From: Clostridium frigoris
GTDB taxonomy: Bacteria > Bacillota > Clostridia > Clostridiales > Clostridiaceae
NCBI RefSeq assembly: GCF_018861865.1
Contig: NZ_JAHLDV010000007.1
Location: forward strand, 62,001-126,000
DNA: 64,000 bases
Direction of reading: 5' to 3'
The translations under genes and the position numbers were made by a program. Each line of letters starts with the position of its first letter. The first letter of the stretch is position 1. Shown piece after piece: positions 18,658-28,023 of the stretch. The notes below the pieces were generated by a model, which saw only the letters and a program-made list of their open reading frames with translations, was not told where the DNA came from and did not search any database.

Positions 18658-19983
18658 TTATATTTCTTCACCAAAAAGTGAAAAAGAATGTGCATCTGTT
18701 ATTAAAACTGATACGAGATCGCCGACAACATTGCCATTTCCCTCGAAGTTCACCACTTTCCCATTTCTAGTTCTACCAGTCAATTTACTTTCATCTTTTT
18801 TACTATAACCCTCGACTAGCACTTCTACAATTTTTCCTACACATGCTTTGTTTCTTTCTGCACAATTTCTATTAACAACTTCTACCAATCTATTAAACCT
18901 CTCATGCTTAACAGCCTCTGGTACTTGTTCTAGCATTTCATCTGCCGGGGTTCCTTTTCTTTTAGAATAAAGGTATGTAAATGCTAAATTAAATTTAACC
19001 TCTTCCATCAGACTTAGAGTCTGCGCAAAATCTTCCTCAGTTTCTCCTGGAAATCCTACGATTATATCAGTTGTTATTCCTACATTAGGTATTGTATTTC
19101 TAATATTTTTAACTAACTCCAAATATTGCTCTCTATCATAATGTCTATTCATTTTATTTAGAAGATTAGATGAACCTGATTGTACTGGTAAATGAACATG
19201 TTCACAAATCTTATCGCTCTCGGCAATAACTTCTATTACTTCACTCGATAAATCCTTTGGATGAGATGTCATAAATCTTAACCTCTCTAAATTTTCAATT
19301 TTATTTATTTTGCGAAGTAACTGAGCAAAATTTATTTCAGGATTTAATCCCGTGCCATAGGAGTTAACATTTTGACCAAGTAATGTTATTTCTTTGTAAC
19401 CTTGTGCAACCATATCTGTTATTTCATTAATGATATCTTCTGGATTTCGACTACGCTCACGCCCTCTTACATAAGGTACTATACAATATGTACAAAAATT
19501 GTTGCAACCGTACATAATGGTAACAAAACCTTTTAGAGTATTTTCCCTTTCAATTGGAATTCCTTCTATAATCTTTTCTTCCTTGTCCCAAATTTCAACA
19601 ATAGATGCTTCTCCGCCTTGTATTCTTTTTAAATACTCAGGAAATTTATATGCATTATGAGTTCCAATAATAATATCTACAAATGGGAATTTAGTAATTA
19701 TATGTTTTGCCATACCATCTTGCTGCATCATACATCCAATAACCGCAATTATAAGCTTTGGGTTCTCTTTTTTCATTGTTTTTAAGGCTCCTATATTCCC
19801 ATCAACCTTTTGCTCTGCATTCTCTCTAACACAACAAGTATTAAATATAATTATATCAGCAGAACCTTTATTAAGAGTTCTTTTATATCCCTCTGGTATT
19901 AGCATACCAGACAATTTTTCTGAATCTTCCTCATTCATTTGGCAGCCCCAAGTTTCTATATAGTATTTAATAGTTTCATTCAT
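18658..19983 (-). CDS. miaB: tRNA-2-methylthio-N6-dimethylallyladenosine synthase MiaB
   Basis: A 441-aa radical SAM methylthiotransferase acting on i6A37 of tRNA. The N-terminal UPF0004 domain provides cluster cysteines C14, C50 and C84. The radical SAM motif CNNFCTYC gives C160, C164 and C167. A TRAM RNA-binding domain ends the protein (about 375-440). GGAG lies 9 nt before the ATG. It heads the cluster, about 110 bp upstream of mutS. RimO, its paralogue, is encoded at about 39 kb. Confidence 0.96.
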   Translation of the reverse strand: MNETIKYYIETWGCQMNEEDSEKLSGMLIPEGYKRTLNKGSADIIIFNTCCVRENAEQKVDGNIGALKTMKKENPKLIIAVIGCMMQQDGMAKHIITKFPFVDIIIGTHNAYKFPEYLKRIQGGEASIVEIWDKEEKIIEGIPIERENTLKGFVTIMYGCNNFCTYCIVPYVRGRERSRNPEDIINEITDMVAQGYKEITLLGQNVNSYGTGLNPEINFAQLLRKINKIENLERLRFMTSHPKDLSSEVIEVIAESDKICEHVHLPVQSGSSNLLNKMNRHYDREQYLELVKNIRNTIPNVGITTDIIVGFPGETEEDFAQTLSLMEEVKFNLAFTYLYSKRKGTPADEMLEQVPEAVKHERFNRLVEVVNRNCAERNKACVGKIVEVLVEGYSKKDESKLTGRTRNGKVVNFEGNGNVVGDLVSVLITDAHSFSLFGEEI

Positions 19984-20238
19984 TAGTTCATTCTCCTTTA
20001 TAAAAAAATATCACTATCTATCATTATATATAATTTATAAACTTTTTTAAAGTCATTTTTACTAATTGAATATAATTAATCATAAATTTATTTTAATTGA
20101 AATTTATGAATAAATCAGAATATAATATTAATTGATGATTATGTGTTATAATATATCAAATAATCTACACATTGCTGTGTGTCTTTGATTATATAAATCT
20201 CTCTAATACTTGTCTTTTTCTTTTTTTAATAAGTTTCG
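19984..20238. other. Intergenic region between divergent miaB and the Cys-protein unit
   Basis: This AT-rich stretch must hold two divergent promoters. TATAAT occurs at 20147-20152 on the plus strand without a convincing -35. A small ACACA/TGTGT hairpin lies at about 20166-20179 and a pyrimidine-rich tract at 20207-20227. No tRNA, T-box or riboswitch motif was recognised. Confidence 0.4.
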
Positions 20239-20264
20239 CCTTTTAGGATAACATACCTAAAAGG
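20239..20264 (+). promoter_or_regulatory. Hairpin overlapping the SD of the small Cys protein
   Basis: A perfect 9-bp inverted repeat, CCTTTTAGG (20239-20247) and CCTAAAAGG (20256-20264), has an 8-nt loop. The right arm includes the AAGG of the AAGGAG Shine-Dalgarno, so folding would hide the ribosome binding site. This suggests translational control; no ligand domain was recognised. Confidence 0.55.
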
Positions 20265-20275
20265 AGTGATTTAAT

Positions 20276-20437
20276 ATGTATGATGCAAAAAAAGATGAAA
20301 ATATTAGAGATAGACAGTTGCAATGTAATTGTATAGGTGATAGAAGTTATTTTTCCATGTGTACTCATAATACTAACATGGTAAATGTAAAAGCATCCTG
20401 TTCACCTGTAGAAATCATTGTAAAAGAGTTTAGTTAG
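20276..20437 (+). CDS. Small cysteine-containing protein (53 aa)
   Basis: A short gene I do not recognise. It encodes a polar 53-aa protein with four cysteines (C17, C19, C29, C42), the first pair as CNC. The number and spacing could allow metal binding, but there is no canonical zinc finger. AAGGAG lies 9 nt before the ATG, an unusually good site for a chance ORF. It ends 29 bp before the aminotransferase start, and the two are probably co-transcribed. The SD is covered by a perfect hairpin. A function as metal- or redox-responsive leader protein is only speculation. Confidence 0.65.
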   Translation: MYDAKKDENIRDRQLQCNCIGDRSYFSMCTHNTNMVNVKASCSPVEIIVKEFS

Positions 20438-20466
20438 TTTTTAAATTTGGGTTGGGGGGAAATATT

Positions 20467-21660
20467 ATGAACTTATCTAATAGACTGGAATCAATGCAAT
20501 TTTCAACAATACGTAAATTAACACCTTTTGCTGATGAGGCAAAAAAAAGAGGAGTTAGTGTATATCATCTTAACATAGGTCAACCTGATATACACACTCC
20601 TTCTACATTTATGGAAGGAATCAATAACTTCACGGAAAAAATACTTAAGTATGAAAATTCTCAAGGAATAGATCCACTAATTGAAAGTTTTGTAAAGTAT
20701 TATTTCGAGTGGAGTATAGAGCTATCTAAAAGTGACATTTTAGTAACTAATGGAGGTTCTGAAGCTATCCTTTTCGCTTTTATGGCTATATGTGACCCAG
20801 GTGACGAAATTATAATTCCTGAACCATTTTATACAAATTACAATGGACTTGCCGATTTAGCTTCAGTTAAAGTTATTCCATTTATCACCAAAGCCGAAGA
20901 TGGTTTTCATTTACCTAGCAAAGAGGAGATTACAAGCAAAATCACAAAGAAAACTAAAGCAATAATGATATCAAATCCTGGGAATCCTACAGGGGTAGTA
21001 TATACTAAAGCGGAAATAAGAATGCTTGCCGACATTGTTAAAGAGAATGATATATTTTTAATTTCTGATGAAGTATATAGAGAATTTGTTTATGATGATT
21101 TAAAATACACTTCTGCTTTATATATGAAAGATATCGAAGATAAAGTAATATTGATTGATAGTATATCTAAGCGTTATAGTGCTTGTGGTGCTAGAATTGG
21201 CTTGGTTGCATCAAAACACAAATATCTTATGGCTCAAATGCTTAAATTAGGTCAATCTAGACTTTGTGTACCTGTTCTAGAGCAATTAGCTGCTGCAAAC
21301 CTAATTAACACACCTAAATCATACTTTACAGAGGTAAAAAAAGAATACGAAGAAAGAAGAAATATTTTATATAAATACTTATTAAAAATACCAGGTGTCG
21401 TTTGTGAGAAACCAACTGGAGCATTTTATATAGTAGCCAAGCTTCCTATAAAAAGTGCTGAAGATTTTGCTAAATGGCTATTAACAGATTTCAATTATAA
21501 TAATAAGACTGTTATGGTTGCACCTGCACAAGGTTTCTATGCAACGAAAGGACTTGGAGTAGACGAAATTAGATTATCTTATTGTTTAAATACTACCGCA
21601 TTAAGAGATGCTATGGAAATTTTAGGTATAGCAATTAAGGAATATGTTAAATTAAACTAA
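20467..21660 (+). CDS. PLP-dependent aminotransferase (class I/II, aspartate-type)
   Basis: A 397-aa fold-type I aminotransferase. The motifs are SNPGNPTGVVY (substrate carboxylate loop), ISDEVYREFVYD with the PLP-binding aspartate, and SISKRYSACGARIG carrying the Schiff-base lysine, followed by the conserved arginine. The R near 370 in EIRLSYC binds the substrate carboxylate. The acceptor is not certain; aspartate or a branched/aromatic amino acid is possible. I chose the ATG at 20467 with GGGGGGA upstream; the TTG at 20452 overlaps that site. A second, distinct aminotransferase lies at 33.4-34.6 kb. Confidence 0.87.
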   Translation: MNLSNRLESMQFSTIRKLTPFADEAKKRGVSVYHLNIGQPDIHTPSTFMEGINNFTEKILKYENSQGIDPLIESFVKYYFEWSIELSKSDILVTNGGSEAILFAFMAICDPGDEIIIPEPFYTNYNGLADLASVKVIPFITKAEDGFHLPSKEEITSKITKKTKAIMISNPGNPTGVVYTKAEIRMLADIVKENDIFLISDEVYREFVYDDLKYTSALYMKDIEDKVILIDSISKRYSACGARIGLVASKHKYLMAQMLKLGQSRLCVPVLEQLAAANLINTPKSYFTEVKKEYEERRNILYKYLLKIPGVVCEKPTGAFYIVAKLPIKSAEDFAKWLLTDFNYNNKTVMVAPAQGFYATKGLGVDEIRLSYCLNTTALRDAMEILGIAIKEYVKLN

Positions 21661-21671
21661 ATAATTAAAAT

Positions 21672-21710
21672 AAAAAAATGGATAGATGTACATCATCTAT
21701 CCATTTTTTT
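21672..21710. terminator. Bidirectional terminator shared by convergent genes
   Basis: A perfect 17-bp stem (21672-21688 / 21694-21710, 5-nt loop) starts with seven A and ends with seven T. It ends the plus-strand aminotransferase transcript and the minus-strand GNAT transcript. The last codons of the GNAT gene lie inside the stem. Confidence 0.92.
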
Positions 21711-22583
21711 ATCCTCAGGTTTTAGTTTTTCCCAAGTATAAAATTCTTTTCTAATCTTAAAACCCAGAGAACTATATAAGTTAAATGCAGCAATATTATC
21801 TGCATCCACTCGAAGTGATACTTTAGAAAAATTATTATCCATAGCTATATTTAGCAAATACCCTAATAATATTTTTCCATATCCCGCCCTTCTATACCTT
21901 CTTATTATTCCAAAATTTACTATTATAGCAGATTTTTCTTCAACTATAATCTGACCATAACCAACTGGTTCATTATTATATTTAATAAATATTGCACCTT
22001 TATCAAAATAGTATTCTTGTAACTCATCATAATATATATCTTCTATATTTATTGGTATTCTCTCATCATTTTTAAATATTTCATTTTGTAATAAACAACG
22101 TAATTTTTCATCTTTATTCCTTTTCACTATAGAAAAAGTAATTCCACCGGTCACAAAGGTATTAAAATATTCTGTACACGGTTTTTCTAGTTGTCGAAAC
22201 CCCTTAGCCTTATTAAATCCTAGCTCTCTTAAAATATTAATATTTACGTTGCTATCTTCACATTCATAAGTTATTAGATTGTTATTTACAACTGAACCAA
22301 TTATTTTTTTATAAAAATAAATCAAATTGTTCTCTTGTATTACATTCATCGAATTTATACAGCTGTGATATTTATTTTGCTTCTCGAACCATATATATCC
22401 TATATAATTATTGTCTTCTATTAGTAGATTCACATTTTTTCTCATAAATAATTTTTGAATAATATTACTGTTATCATACAGAGCAAAAAAATTTTTATTT
22501 GATAAACTAAAATTAGTATTAAATTTATTGATTTCCCGAAAGTTATCAATGTTTTTTAAAGTTAGACCTATTGACTTATACAT
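21693..22583 (-). CDS. GNAT-family N-acetyltransferase
   Basis: A 296-aa protein. The C-terminal half (about 150-285) is a GNAT domain with acetyl-CoA motif RRYRRAGYGKILLGYLLNIA and a NIAAFNLYSSLGFKIRKEFYTW motif B. The N-terminal half (about 1-140) resembles a degenerate second GNAT fold. The substrate is unknown. GGAG lies 9 nt before the ATG. The gene's 3' end is embedded in a bidirectional terminator. It stands alone, 230 bp from ispH. Confidence 0.82.
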   Translation of the reverse strand: MYKSIGLTLKNIDNFREINKFNTNFSLSNKNFFALYDNSNIIQKLFMRKNVNLLIEDNNYIGYIWFEKQNKYHSCINSMNVIQENNLIYFYKKIIGSVVNNNLITYECEDSNVNINILRELGFNKAKGFRQLEKPCTEYFNTFVTGGITFSIVKRNKDEKLRCLLQNEIFKNDERIPINIEDIYYDELQEYYFDKGAIFIKYNNEPVGYGQIIVEEKSAIIVNFGIIRRYRRAGYGKILLGYLLNIAMDNNFSKVSLRVDADNIAAFNLYSSLGFKIRKEFYTWEKLKPEDKKMDR

Positions 22584-22814
22584 TTAGCTTTACTCCATAA
22601 ATTCTTATTTTTAAATAAATTATTATTTTTATCTCCCTACATTAGTACTATTAAATTATATTATTATTTCTTATTTAGTATTCTGCAATTTCTAAAAATA
22701 GATGTATAATTTTTAAGACATTTATGTATAACTTATTTGGTGCTATTTTGATAACACTAGGTGTTACAGTTCGTAAAGAAACGTGTATGTATAATTCTAT
22801 GCCATACATTTCTT

Positions 22815-23654
22815 CTAACTCATTTTTAAAATAGCTTCTTTAATAATCCAATCTGGTGTTGATGCACCTGCTGTTACCCCTATCGTCTTAACATTTTCAT
22901 TTTTTATAAATTCATCTGATATATCTAATATGTTTTCTACATGAATTGTATCTTTACAATTTTTTTTACATATTTCATAAAGCTTTGTAGTATTTGAACT
23001 ATTAAACCCACCGATAACAACCATGGCATCAACATTCTTTGAAAGTTCTTCTGCAGATTTTTGACGCACTTCTGTTGCACTACAAATAGTATTGAATGCA
23101 ACTATTTCCTTACCAATTTTTATAATTTTAGTTAATACATTTTCCCAAGTAGATTGCATTTCAGTTGTCTGAGCTACCACACATACTTTATTTACGGTAG
23201 TATCTATATCAATACCATTCTTAAGTATTACTGCGGAATTATTACACCATCCATTAATTCCAATAACTTCAGGATGATTTTTGTCTCCTACAATAATTAT
23301 ATGATATCCTAAATCATAATATTTTTTTACCTTTTTATGAATATTTGCTACATAAGGACATGTCGCATCTACTATATTAAGATTAGTTTTCTTCAAAATA
23401 TTTAATGTTTCTTCAGATACGCCATGCGATCTTATAATAATTGTGTCATTGTCTTCTAAGCTTGTAATTTCTTTAAGCTCTATTGGGTATATTAAGTTTT
23501 CTTTCAAAAAATTCACAACATCTTTATTATGGATAAGTGGTCCGAGCGTATATATTTTTCTGTTATACTTTTCTTTTATTTCTAAAGCCTTGTCTACTGC
23601 ACGCTTAACTCCAAAACAAAAACCAGCTGAATCTGCAAGTGTTATTTTTTTCAT
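22815..23654 (-). CDS. ispH: 4-hydroxy-3-methylbut-2-enyl diphosphate reductase
   Basis: A 279-aa [4Fe-4S] enzyme for the last step of the MEP isoprenoid pathway (HMBPP to IPP and DMAPP). The three cluster cysteines are C13 (AGFCFGVKRAV), C99 (DATCPYV) and C191 (NTICSATEVRQKS). Many clostridia carry a longer IspH fused to S1 domains of ribosomal protein S1; this one is stand-alone. It lies 47 bp after cmk, and AGGTG precedes the ATG. Dxr and IspG of the same pathway are encoded at 60-63.5 kb. Confidence 0.96.
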   Translation of the reverse strand: MKKITLADSAGFCFGVKRAVDKALEIKEKYNRKIYTLGPLIHNKDVVNFLKENLIYPIELKEITSLEDNDTIIIRSHGVSEETLNILKKTNLNIVDATCPYVANIHKKVKKYYDLGYHIIIVGDKNHPEVIGINGWCNNSAVILKNGIDIDTTVNKVCVVAQTTEMQSTWENVLTKIIKIGKEIVAFNTICSATEVRQKSAEELSKNVDAMVVIGGFNSSNTTKLYEICKKNCKDTIHVENILDISDEFIKNENVKTIGVTAGASTPDWIIKEAILKMS

Positions 23655-23701
23655 TTTTCACCTCATATAGATAAAATATTTTATAAATTTTTGATTTGTT
23701 T

Positions 23702-24355
23702 TTAAATATTCGAATTAATATAAGATACTATTACATTTACTACTCCATCAATGTCTAACGCAGAAGAATCTATTTCTATAGCATCTGACGCTTTTGTAAG
23801 TGGATTAACCTCTCTATGGGTATCAATAAAATCTCTTTTAATAATATCATTTAAAATAGTATTGCAATCAACATCTATACCTTTTGACATTAATTCTTCA
23901 TATCTTCTTTTTGCTCTTTCTTCACTACTAGCCGTTAAATAAAATTTAAAAGTAGCATCTTTTAATACCACCGTACCTATATCGCGTCCATCCATTATAA
24001 CATTATACTTTTTTGCTATATCCTTTTGTAACTTAACAAGAATTTTCCTAATTTCAGGAACAGCCGCATACTTTGAGACATTATTGCTTATATTAGGCAT
24101 ATTTATCATATTCGTTAAATCTTCATTATTAACATATAAACGATCTTCTACAAAATGCATTTCTAAAGATTCCACTAATTCAACTAAATCGCGAATATTT
24201 TTTTCTGATATATTTGCATCCATAGCTTTTAGTGTAACTGCTCTATACATTGCACCCGTGTTAATATACATTAGATTAAATTTTTTACCTATCATTTTAG
24301 CTATTGTACTTTTTCCTGCGCCTGCAGGTCCATCTATAGCAATCGAAATTTCCAT
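23702..24355 (-). CDS. cmk: Cytidylate kinase
   Basis: A 217-aa nucleoside monophosphate kinase that phosphorylates CMP and dCMP. It has the P-loop DGPAGAGKST (8-17), the YINTGAMYRAVTLK substrate segment and DGRDIGTVV. GGAGGG precedes the ATG. It lies between the BaiN-like flavoprotein and ispH, the order seen in other clostridia. Confidence 0.95.
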   Translation of the reverse strand: MEISIAIDGPAGAGKSTIAKMIGKKFNLMYINTGAMYRAVTLKAMDANISEKNIRDLVELVESLEMHFVEDRLYVNNEDLTNMINMPNISNNVSKYAAVPEIRKILVKLQKDIAKKYNVIMDGRDIGTVVLKDATFKFYLTASSEERAKRRYEELMSKGIDVDCNTILNDIIKRDFIDTHREVNPLTKASDAIEIDSSALDIDGVVNVIVSYINSNI

Positions 24356-24398
24356 TATAATTCACCCTCCATCAATCAAAAAGCTACATTAAGTATAA

Positions 24399-25625
24399 TT
24401 AGTCTACGCCTACACTATTTCCAGCTAAATATCCTGTAGATAATGCTATTTGAAGATTATAACCCCCTGTATATGCATCTACATCTATCATTTCACCTGC
24501 AAAATAAAGATTATCTATTAGTTTTGATTTCATAGTAGACGCATCTATTTGCAAAGTATCTACACCACCACTAGTTATAATTGCTTCATCAATTGGGCGA
24601 AGCCTCTTAATCGTTAGTGGTAATTTTTGAAGTAAATTAACTAAGATTTTTCTTTCCTCTTTAGTAATAGAGTTCACCTTTTTATTTTCATCAATATTAC
24701 ATAATTGAATAATTGTATTAATAAGTTTGCTAGGGAGTAAATCAGTTAATGAATTTTTAAAATCTTTATTTGCGTACTTTAAGAAATCGCTTTGAATTCG
24801 TTTATCAAGTTGAATTTCACTCAATGCTGGTTTTAAATTAATAAAAGCTTTTAATTTTTCTCCTTCTTTTACATAACAACTTCCACTTAGGACAATAGGC
24901 CCTGAAATTCCATAATGAGTAAAAATCATTTCTCCGAACTCTTTATATATACTCTTATTCTTACTGTTTGTAATATTAAGTTCTACGTTTTTTAGAGAAA
25001 GTCCCTGTAAATCTTTAATCCACTCCTCCTCAATCTCGATTGGTACAAGTGATGCTTTAGGTTTAATTATATTATGTCCCAGTCCTCTGGCATAAGTTAA
25101 TCCTTCACCTGATGATCCTGTTTGTGGGTATGATAAACCGCCGGTACATAATACAATGTAATCTCCATATACATTATTTCCAGAAGCAAGTTCGACACCT
25201 ATAACTTTCTGATTATCTCGAACTATCCTTTTTACTTTTGAATTTAATAAGACTTCAACATTTTTATTTTTCAATGCAATATCGAAAGCTTTTATAATAT
25301 CTGAAGATTTATCGGACTCTGGAAATACTCTATCTCCTCTTTCTACTTTAAGGTTAACTCCTAGTTCTTTGAAAAAGTTCATTGTATTTTCATTTGTAAA
25401 TGAGTATAAAGAACTATATAAAAAGTTGGGATTACATGGTATATTTTCAAAAAAGTCACCAATATCCTTAGCATTTGTAATATTACATCTACCCTTACCC
25501 GTTATATAAAGTTTTCTTCCTAATCTTTCATTTTTTTCAATAAGAACCACCTCATGTTTTGATGAAGCCGTTACAGCTGCCATCATGCCTGCTGGTCCTC
25601 CTCCAATAATAATTACTTTTGCCAC
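24399..25625 (-). CDS. NAD(P)/FAD-dependent oxidoreductase (HI0933/BaiN family)
   Basis: A 408-aa flavoprotein. It starts with the Rossmann motif IIGGGPAGMMAAVTAS and has GRKLYITGKGRCNITNA (about 41-57), characteristic of the HI0933/YhiN/BaiN family, and a C-terminal FAD motif YFAGEMIDVDAYTGGYNLQ. The substrate is unknown for most members. It starts with GTG at 25625, with GGGGAG 7 nt upstream. It is probably first in the flavoprotein-cmk-ispH operon. Confidence 0.88.
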   Translation of the reverse strand: MAKVIIIGGGPAGMMAAVTASSKHEVVLIEKNERLGRKLYITGKGRCNITNAKDIGDFFENIPCNPNFLYSSLYSFTNENTMNFFKELGVNLKVERGDRVFPESDKSSDIIKAFDIALKNKNVEVLLNSKVKRIVRDNQKVIGVELASGNNVYGDYIVLCTGGLSYPQTGSSGEGLTYARGLGHNIIKPKASLVPIEIEEEWIKDLQGLSLKNVELNITNSKNKSIYKEFGEMIFTHYGISGPIVLSGSCYVKEGEKLKAFINLKPALSEIQLDKRIQSDFLKYANKDFKNSLTDLLPSKLINTIIQLCNIDENKKVNSITKEERKILVNLLQKLPLTIKRLRPIDEAIITSGGVDTLQIDASTMKSKLIDNLYFAGEMIDVDAYTGGYNLQIALSTGYLAGNSVGVD

Positions 25626-25711
25626 ACAATCACTCCCCTATAATATTTACAATTATAATTCATTATAATACATTTAAAATCATTTTTTGTATATGTAAAA
25701 CACAACCTCAA

Positions 25712-25739
25712 AAGAGAATCCCAATGAAAGGATTCTCTT
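25712..25739 (-). terminator. Hairpin after the RpiR-type regulator gene
   Basis: A 10-bp perfect stem (AAGAGAATCC / GGATTCTCTT, 8-nt loop) lies about 27 bp past the regulator stop. The following T-run on the minus strand is short. Confidence 0.65.
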
Positions 25740-25766
25740 CAAACCGTTTAATTAAGAATATATCTT

Positions 25767-26645
25767 TCATTCTCTGTCCTTATCTTTAAAAGAATAAACT
25801 TGATATTCTTCCCATATGTCCTCTAAAGTAGAAAATGTTCTTGAAATTTTTTCTTTTTCTCGTAAGCCTACAGCAATAATTAATGCATTTATTACACTAA
25901 GTGGTGCTACTAAAGAATCAACAAATGATGCCATATTACTTTGAGCTATTAATGTATAATCTGCTCTAGTAGCTAATGGAGATAATAAACTATCAGTAAT
26001 TGCTACAACATTTGCATTTTTACTTTTAGCAAAAGCTAAAGCTTCAATTGTTCTTGTAGTATACCTAGGAAACCCTATTCCAATAACTATGTCTTGTTCA
26101 TTAACATAAAGCATCTGCTCAAATATATCACTGACACCATAAGCAACTACTTTAACATTATCCAAAATAAGATTTAAATGAAATGCTAAAAATTCTGCAA
26201 GCGCTGCTGAACTTCTAAGTCCAATTATGTATATTTTTCTAGCTTTAAATAATGAATTAACTATATCCTCAAAAGTTTTATGATTAATTTTTTCAAGTGT
26301 TGCTCTAATATTTTCCATATCAGCTTTTAATACACCTTTTAATGCATTTTCCTGAGTAATAAAATCATTTGATAACTCAATTCTTTGCACAGTAGTTAAT
26401 TTATTTTTAATTAGTTCATGAAGAGCTTTCTGTAGTTTAGGATAACCACTAAATCCTAATTCATTAGCAAATCTTACAACAGTAGATTCGCTTACCCCTA
26501 CACTAGTTCCCAATTTGGCTGCTGTCATAAATGCTGCTTTGTCATAGTGCTTTAGAATATATTCTGCAATTAATTTTTGTCCTTTACTTAAACGCGGAAA
26601 TTTAATTTGAATAGTTCTCATCAAATCTTGTTTACTATCTACCAT
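25767..26645 (-). CDS. MurR/RpiR-family transcriptional regulator
   Basis: A 292-aa regulator. The N-terminal HTH_6 domain (about 1-80) has VGVSESTVVRFANELGFSGY as recognition region, and the C-terminal SIS sugar-phosphate isomerase fold (about 125-270) would bind a phosphosugar. These proteins usually control sugar or amino-sugar genes, but none is adjacent here, so the target is unknown. The gene is monocistronic with a ~255-bp upstream gap that contains no recognised element. Confidence 0.88.
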   Translation of the reverse strand: MVDSKQDLMRTIQIKFPRLSKGQKLIAEYILKHYDKAAFMTAAKLGTSVGVSESTVVRFANELGFSGYPKLQKALHELIKNKLTTVQRIELSNDFITQENALKGVLKADMENIRATLEKINHKTFEDIVNSLFKARKIYIIGLRSSAALAEFLAFHLNLILDNVKVVAYGVSDIFEQMLYVNEQDIVIGIGFPRYTTRTIEALAFAKSKNANVVAITDSLLSPLATRADYTLIAQSNMASFVDSLVAPLSVINALIIAVGLREKEKISRTFSTLEDIWEEYQVYSFKDKDRE

Positions 26646-26900
26646 AATTAACTCAATCCTTCCTATACAAATCCAAATAAATGAAATAAAAATTTCAAAA
26701 TATGATAAAATGAATTTTTTATTTCATTTTATCATCTTTTGAAGATATTTTCAACGAATTATTCATTTGTATAATACTTTTTTATTATGAATAATTAAAT
26801 TATCATCAATATCTATGCAATTCATCTAATAGAAGGCAATCTTTAATAGTTATTATACATTATTTTATTATTTAGATCCATCATATAGTGAATCCGTAAA

Positions 26901-27611
26901 TTATAAATTCTTCAAATAATTTATTTCATCAAAAGTTAAGTTTCTCCATTCTCCCTTTTCCATATTCCCAAGCAAAATATTACCAACAGAAATCCTCTTT
27001 AATGCAATAACTGGATGACCTATAACATCGCACATTTTTCTGATTTGACGATTCTTACCCTCATGTATTGTAATAGTAGCCCTGCAATTAAATCCGATTC
27101 TTTTAGTAATTTCAAAACCAGCTTTAGCAGTAATGTACCCATCAATATCTACTCCATTACAGAATGTAGCTATTTCTTCCTCATTTGGGCATCCTTCAAG
27201 TATTGCCATATAGACTTTGTTAATGGCCTGCCTTGGATGAATCACTTTATTATAGATATCTCCATCATTTGTCAAAATAATCAAACCACATGTATCATAG
27301 TCTAAACGACCTATAGGATATATTCTTTCTTTTGTTTTTACTAAATCTAAAATAGTCTCTCTGCCTTTTTCATCTTTTACAGTAGATACTATCCCTTCTG
27401 GTTTATTTAATGCAATGTAAACTTTATTTTCTTCTATATTAATAATTTTATCATCTACCTCGACACTATCTTCTTCAGGGTCAATTTTATTTCCTAGCTC
27501 TGAAACTACCAAGTTGTTTACTTTAACTCTACCCGCAGTAATTATTTCTTCACACTTTCTTCGTGATGCAACACCACATCTTGCCATAAATTTTTGCAAC
27601 CGTTCTTCCAC
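26901..27611 (-). CDS. rluB: rRNA pseudouridine synthase (RluB/RsuA family)
   Basis: A 236-aa enzyme with an N-terminal S4 RNA-binding domain (about 1-60) and a RsuA-type catalytic domain whose GRLDYDTCGLIILTNDG motif holds the catalytic aspartate (about 104). It probably makes the pseudouridine in 23S rRNA, as for Bacillus RluB; RluE or RsuA specificity cannot be excluded. It starts with GTG at 27611 with AGGAAG 7 nt upstream. Confidence 0.9.
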   Translation of the reverse strand: MEERLQKFMARCGVASRRKCEEIITAGRVKVNNLVVSELGNKIDPEEDSVEVDDKIINIEENKVYIALNKPEGIVSTVKDEKGRETILDLVKTKERIYPIGRLDYDTCGLIILTNDGDIYNKVIHPRQAINKVYMAILEGCPNEEEIATFCNGVDIDGYITAKAGFEITKRIGFNCRATITIHEGKNRQIRKMCDVIGHPVIALKRISVGNILLGNMEKGEWRNLTFDEINYLKNL

Positions 27612-28023
27612 TATAACACTTCCTAATTTTATTTTTAGTTACTATATAAATATAAATTTTCTATTATAAAATTATTTATTAACTCTCTTGTTAAATAATT
27701 TTAAGGCAATTTTATAATCTGTTACTAAATAAAAAACATGATTTAAAATTTAAATTGAAATATATATAAATAAGCCTTCATAAAGAATTATATAAGTATA
27801 TTAATAAAAAATCAATTGCTGATAAATCAATTTTTCATTTTACTTTTGTAATCCCGATAAATTTGTAATATATTTCCAAGGAAATAGATCTATAAAAGCA
27901 TAAATCATTATTTAACTATAAAATAATTTTAATAAACAATAAAAAATCAATATCATAATATATTTTAATGTCTCTAATGCTATACTATATACAGAATGTA
28001 ATATTATAAAAGGAGGATACGTA
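27612..28023. other. Very AT-rich divergent intergenic region
   Basis: A 412-bp stretch between divergent rluB and the alcohol dehydrogenase gene. It contains a TATACT at 27981-27986 that could be a -10 for the dehydrogenase, without a clear -35. No gene, repeat or riboswitch was recognised. Confidence 0.5.

Noticed and set aside
20160-20238. T-box leader before the aminotransferase
   Set aside because: No TGGN-type antiterminator bulge sequence, no terminator and no specifier-loop pattern was found.
22750-22768. Terminator after ispH
   Set aside because: The TAACAC/GTGTTA stem has only six pairs, a 3-nt loop and no T-run.
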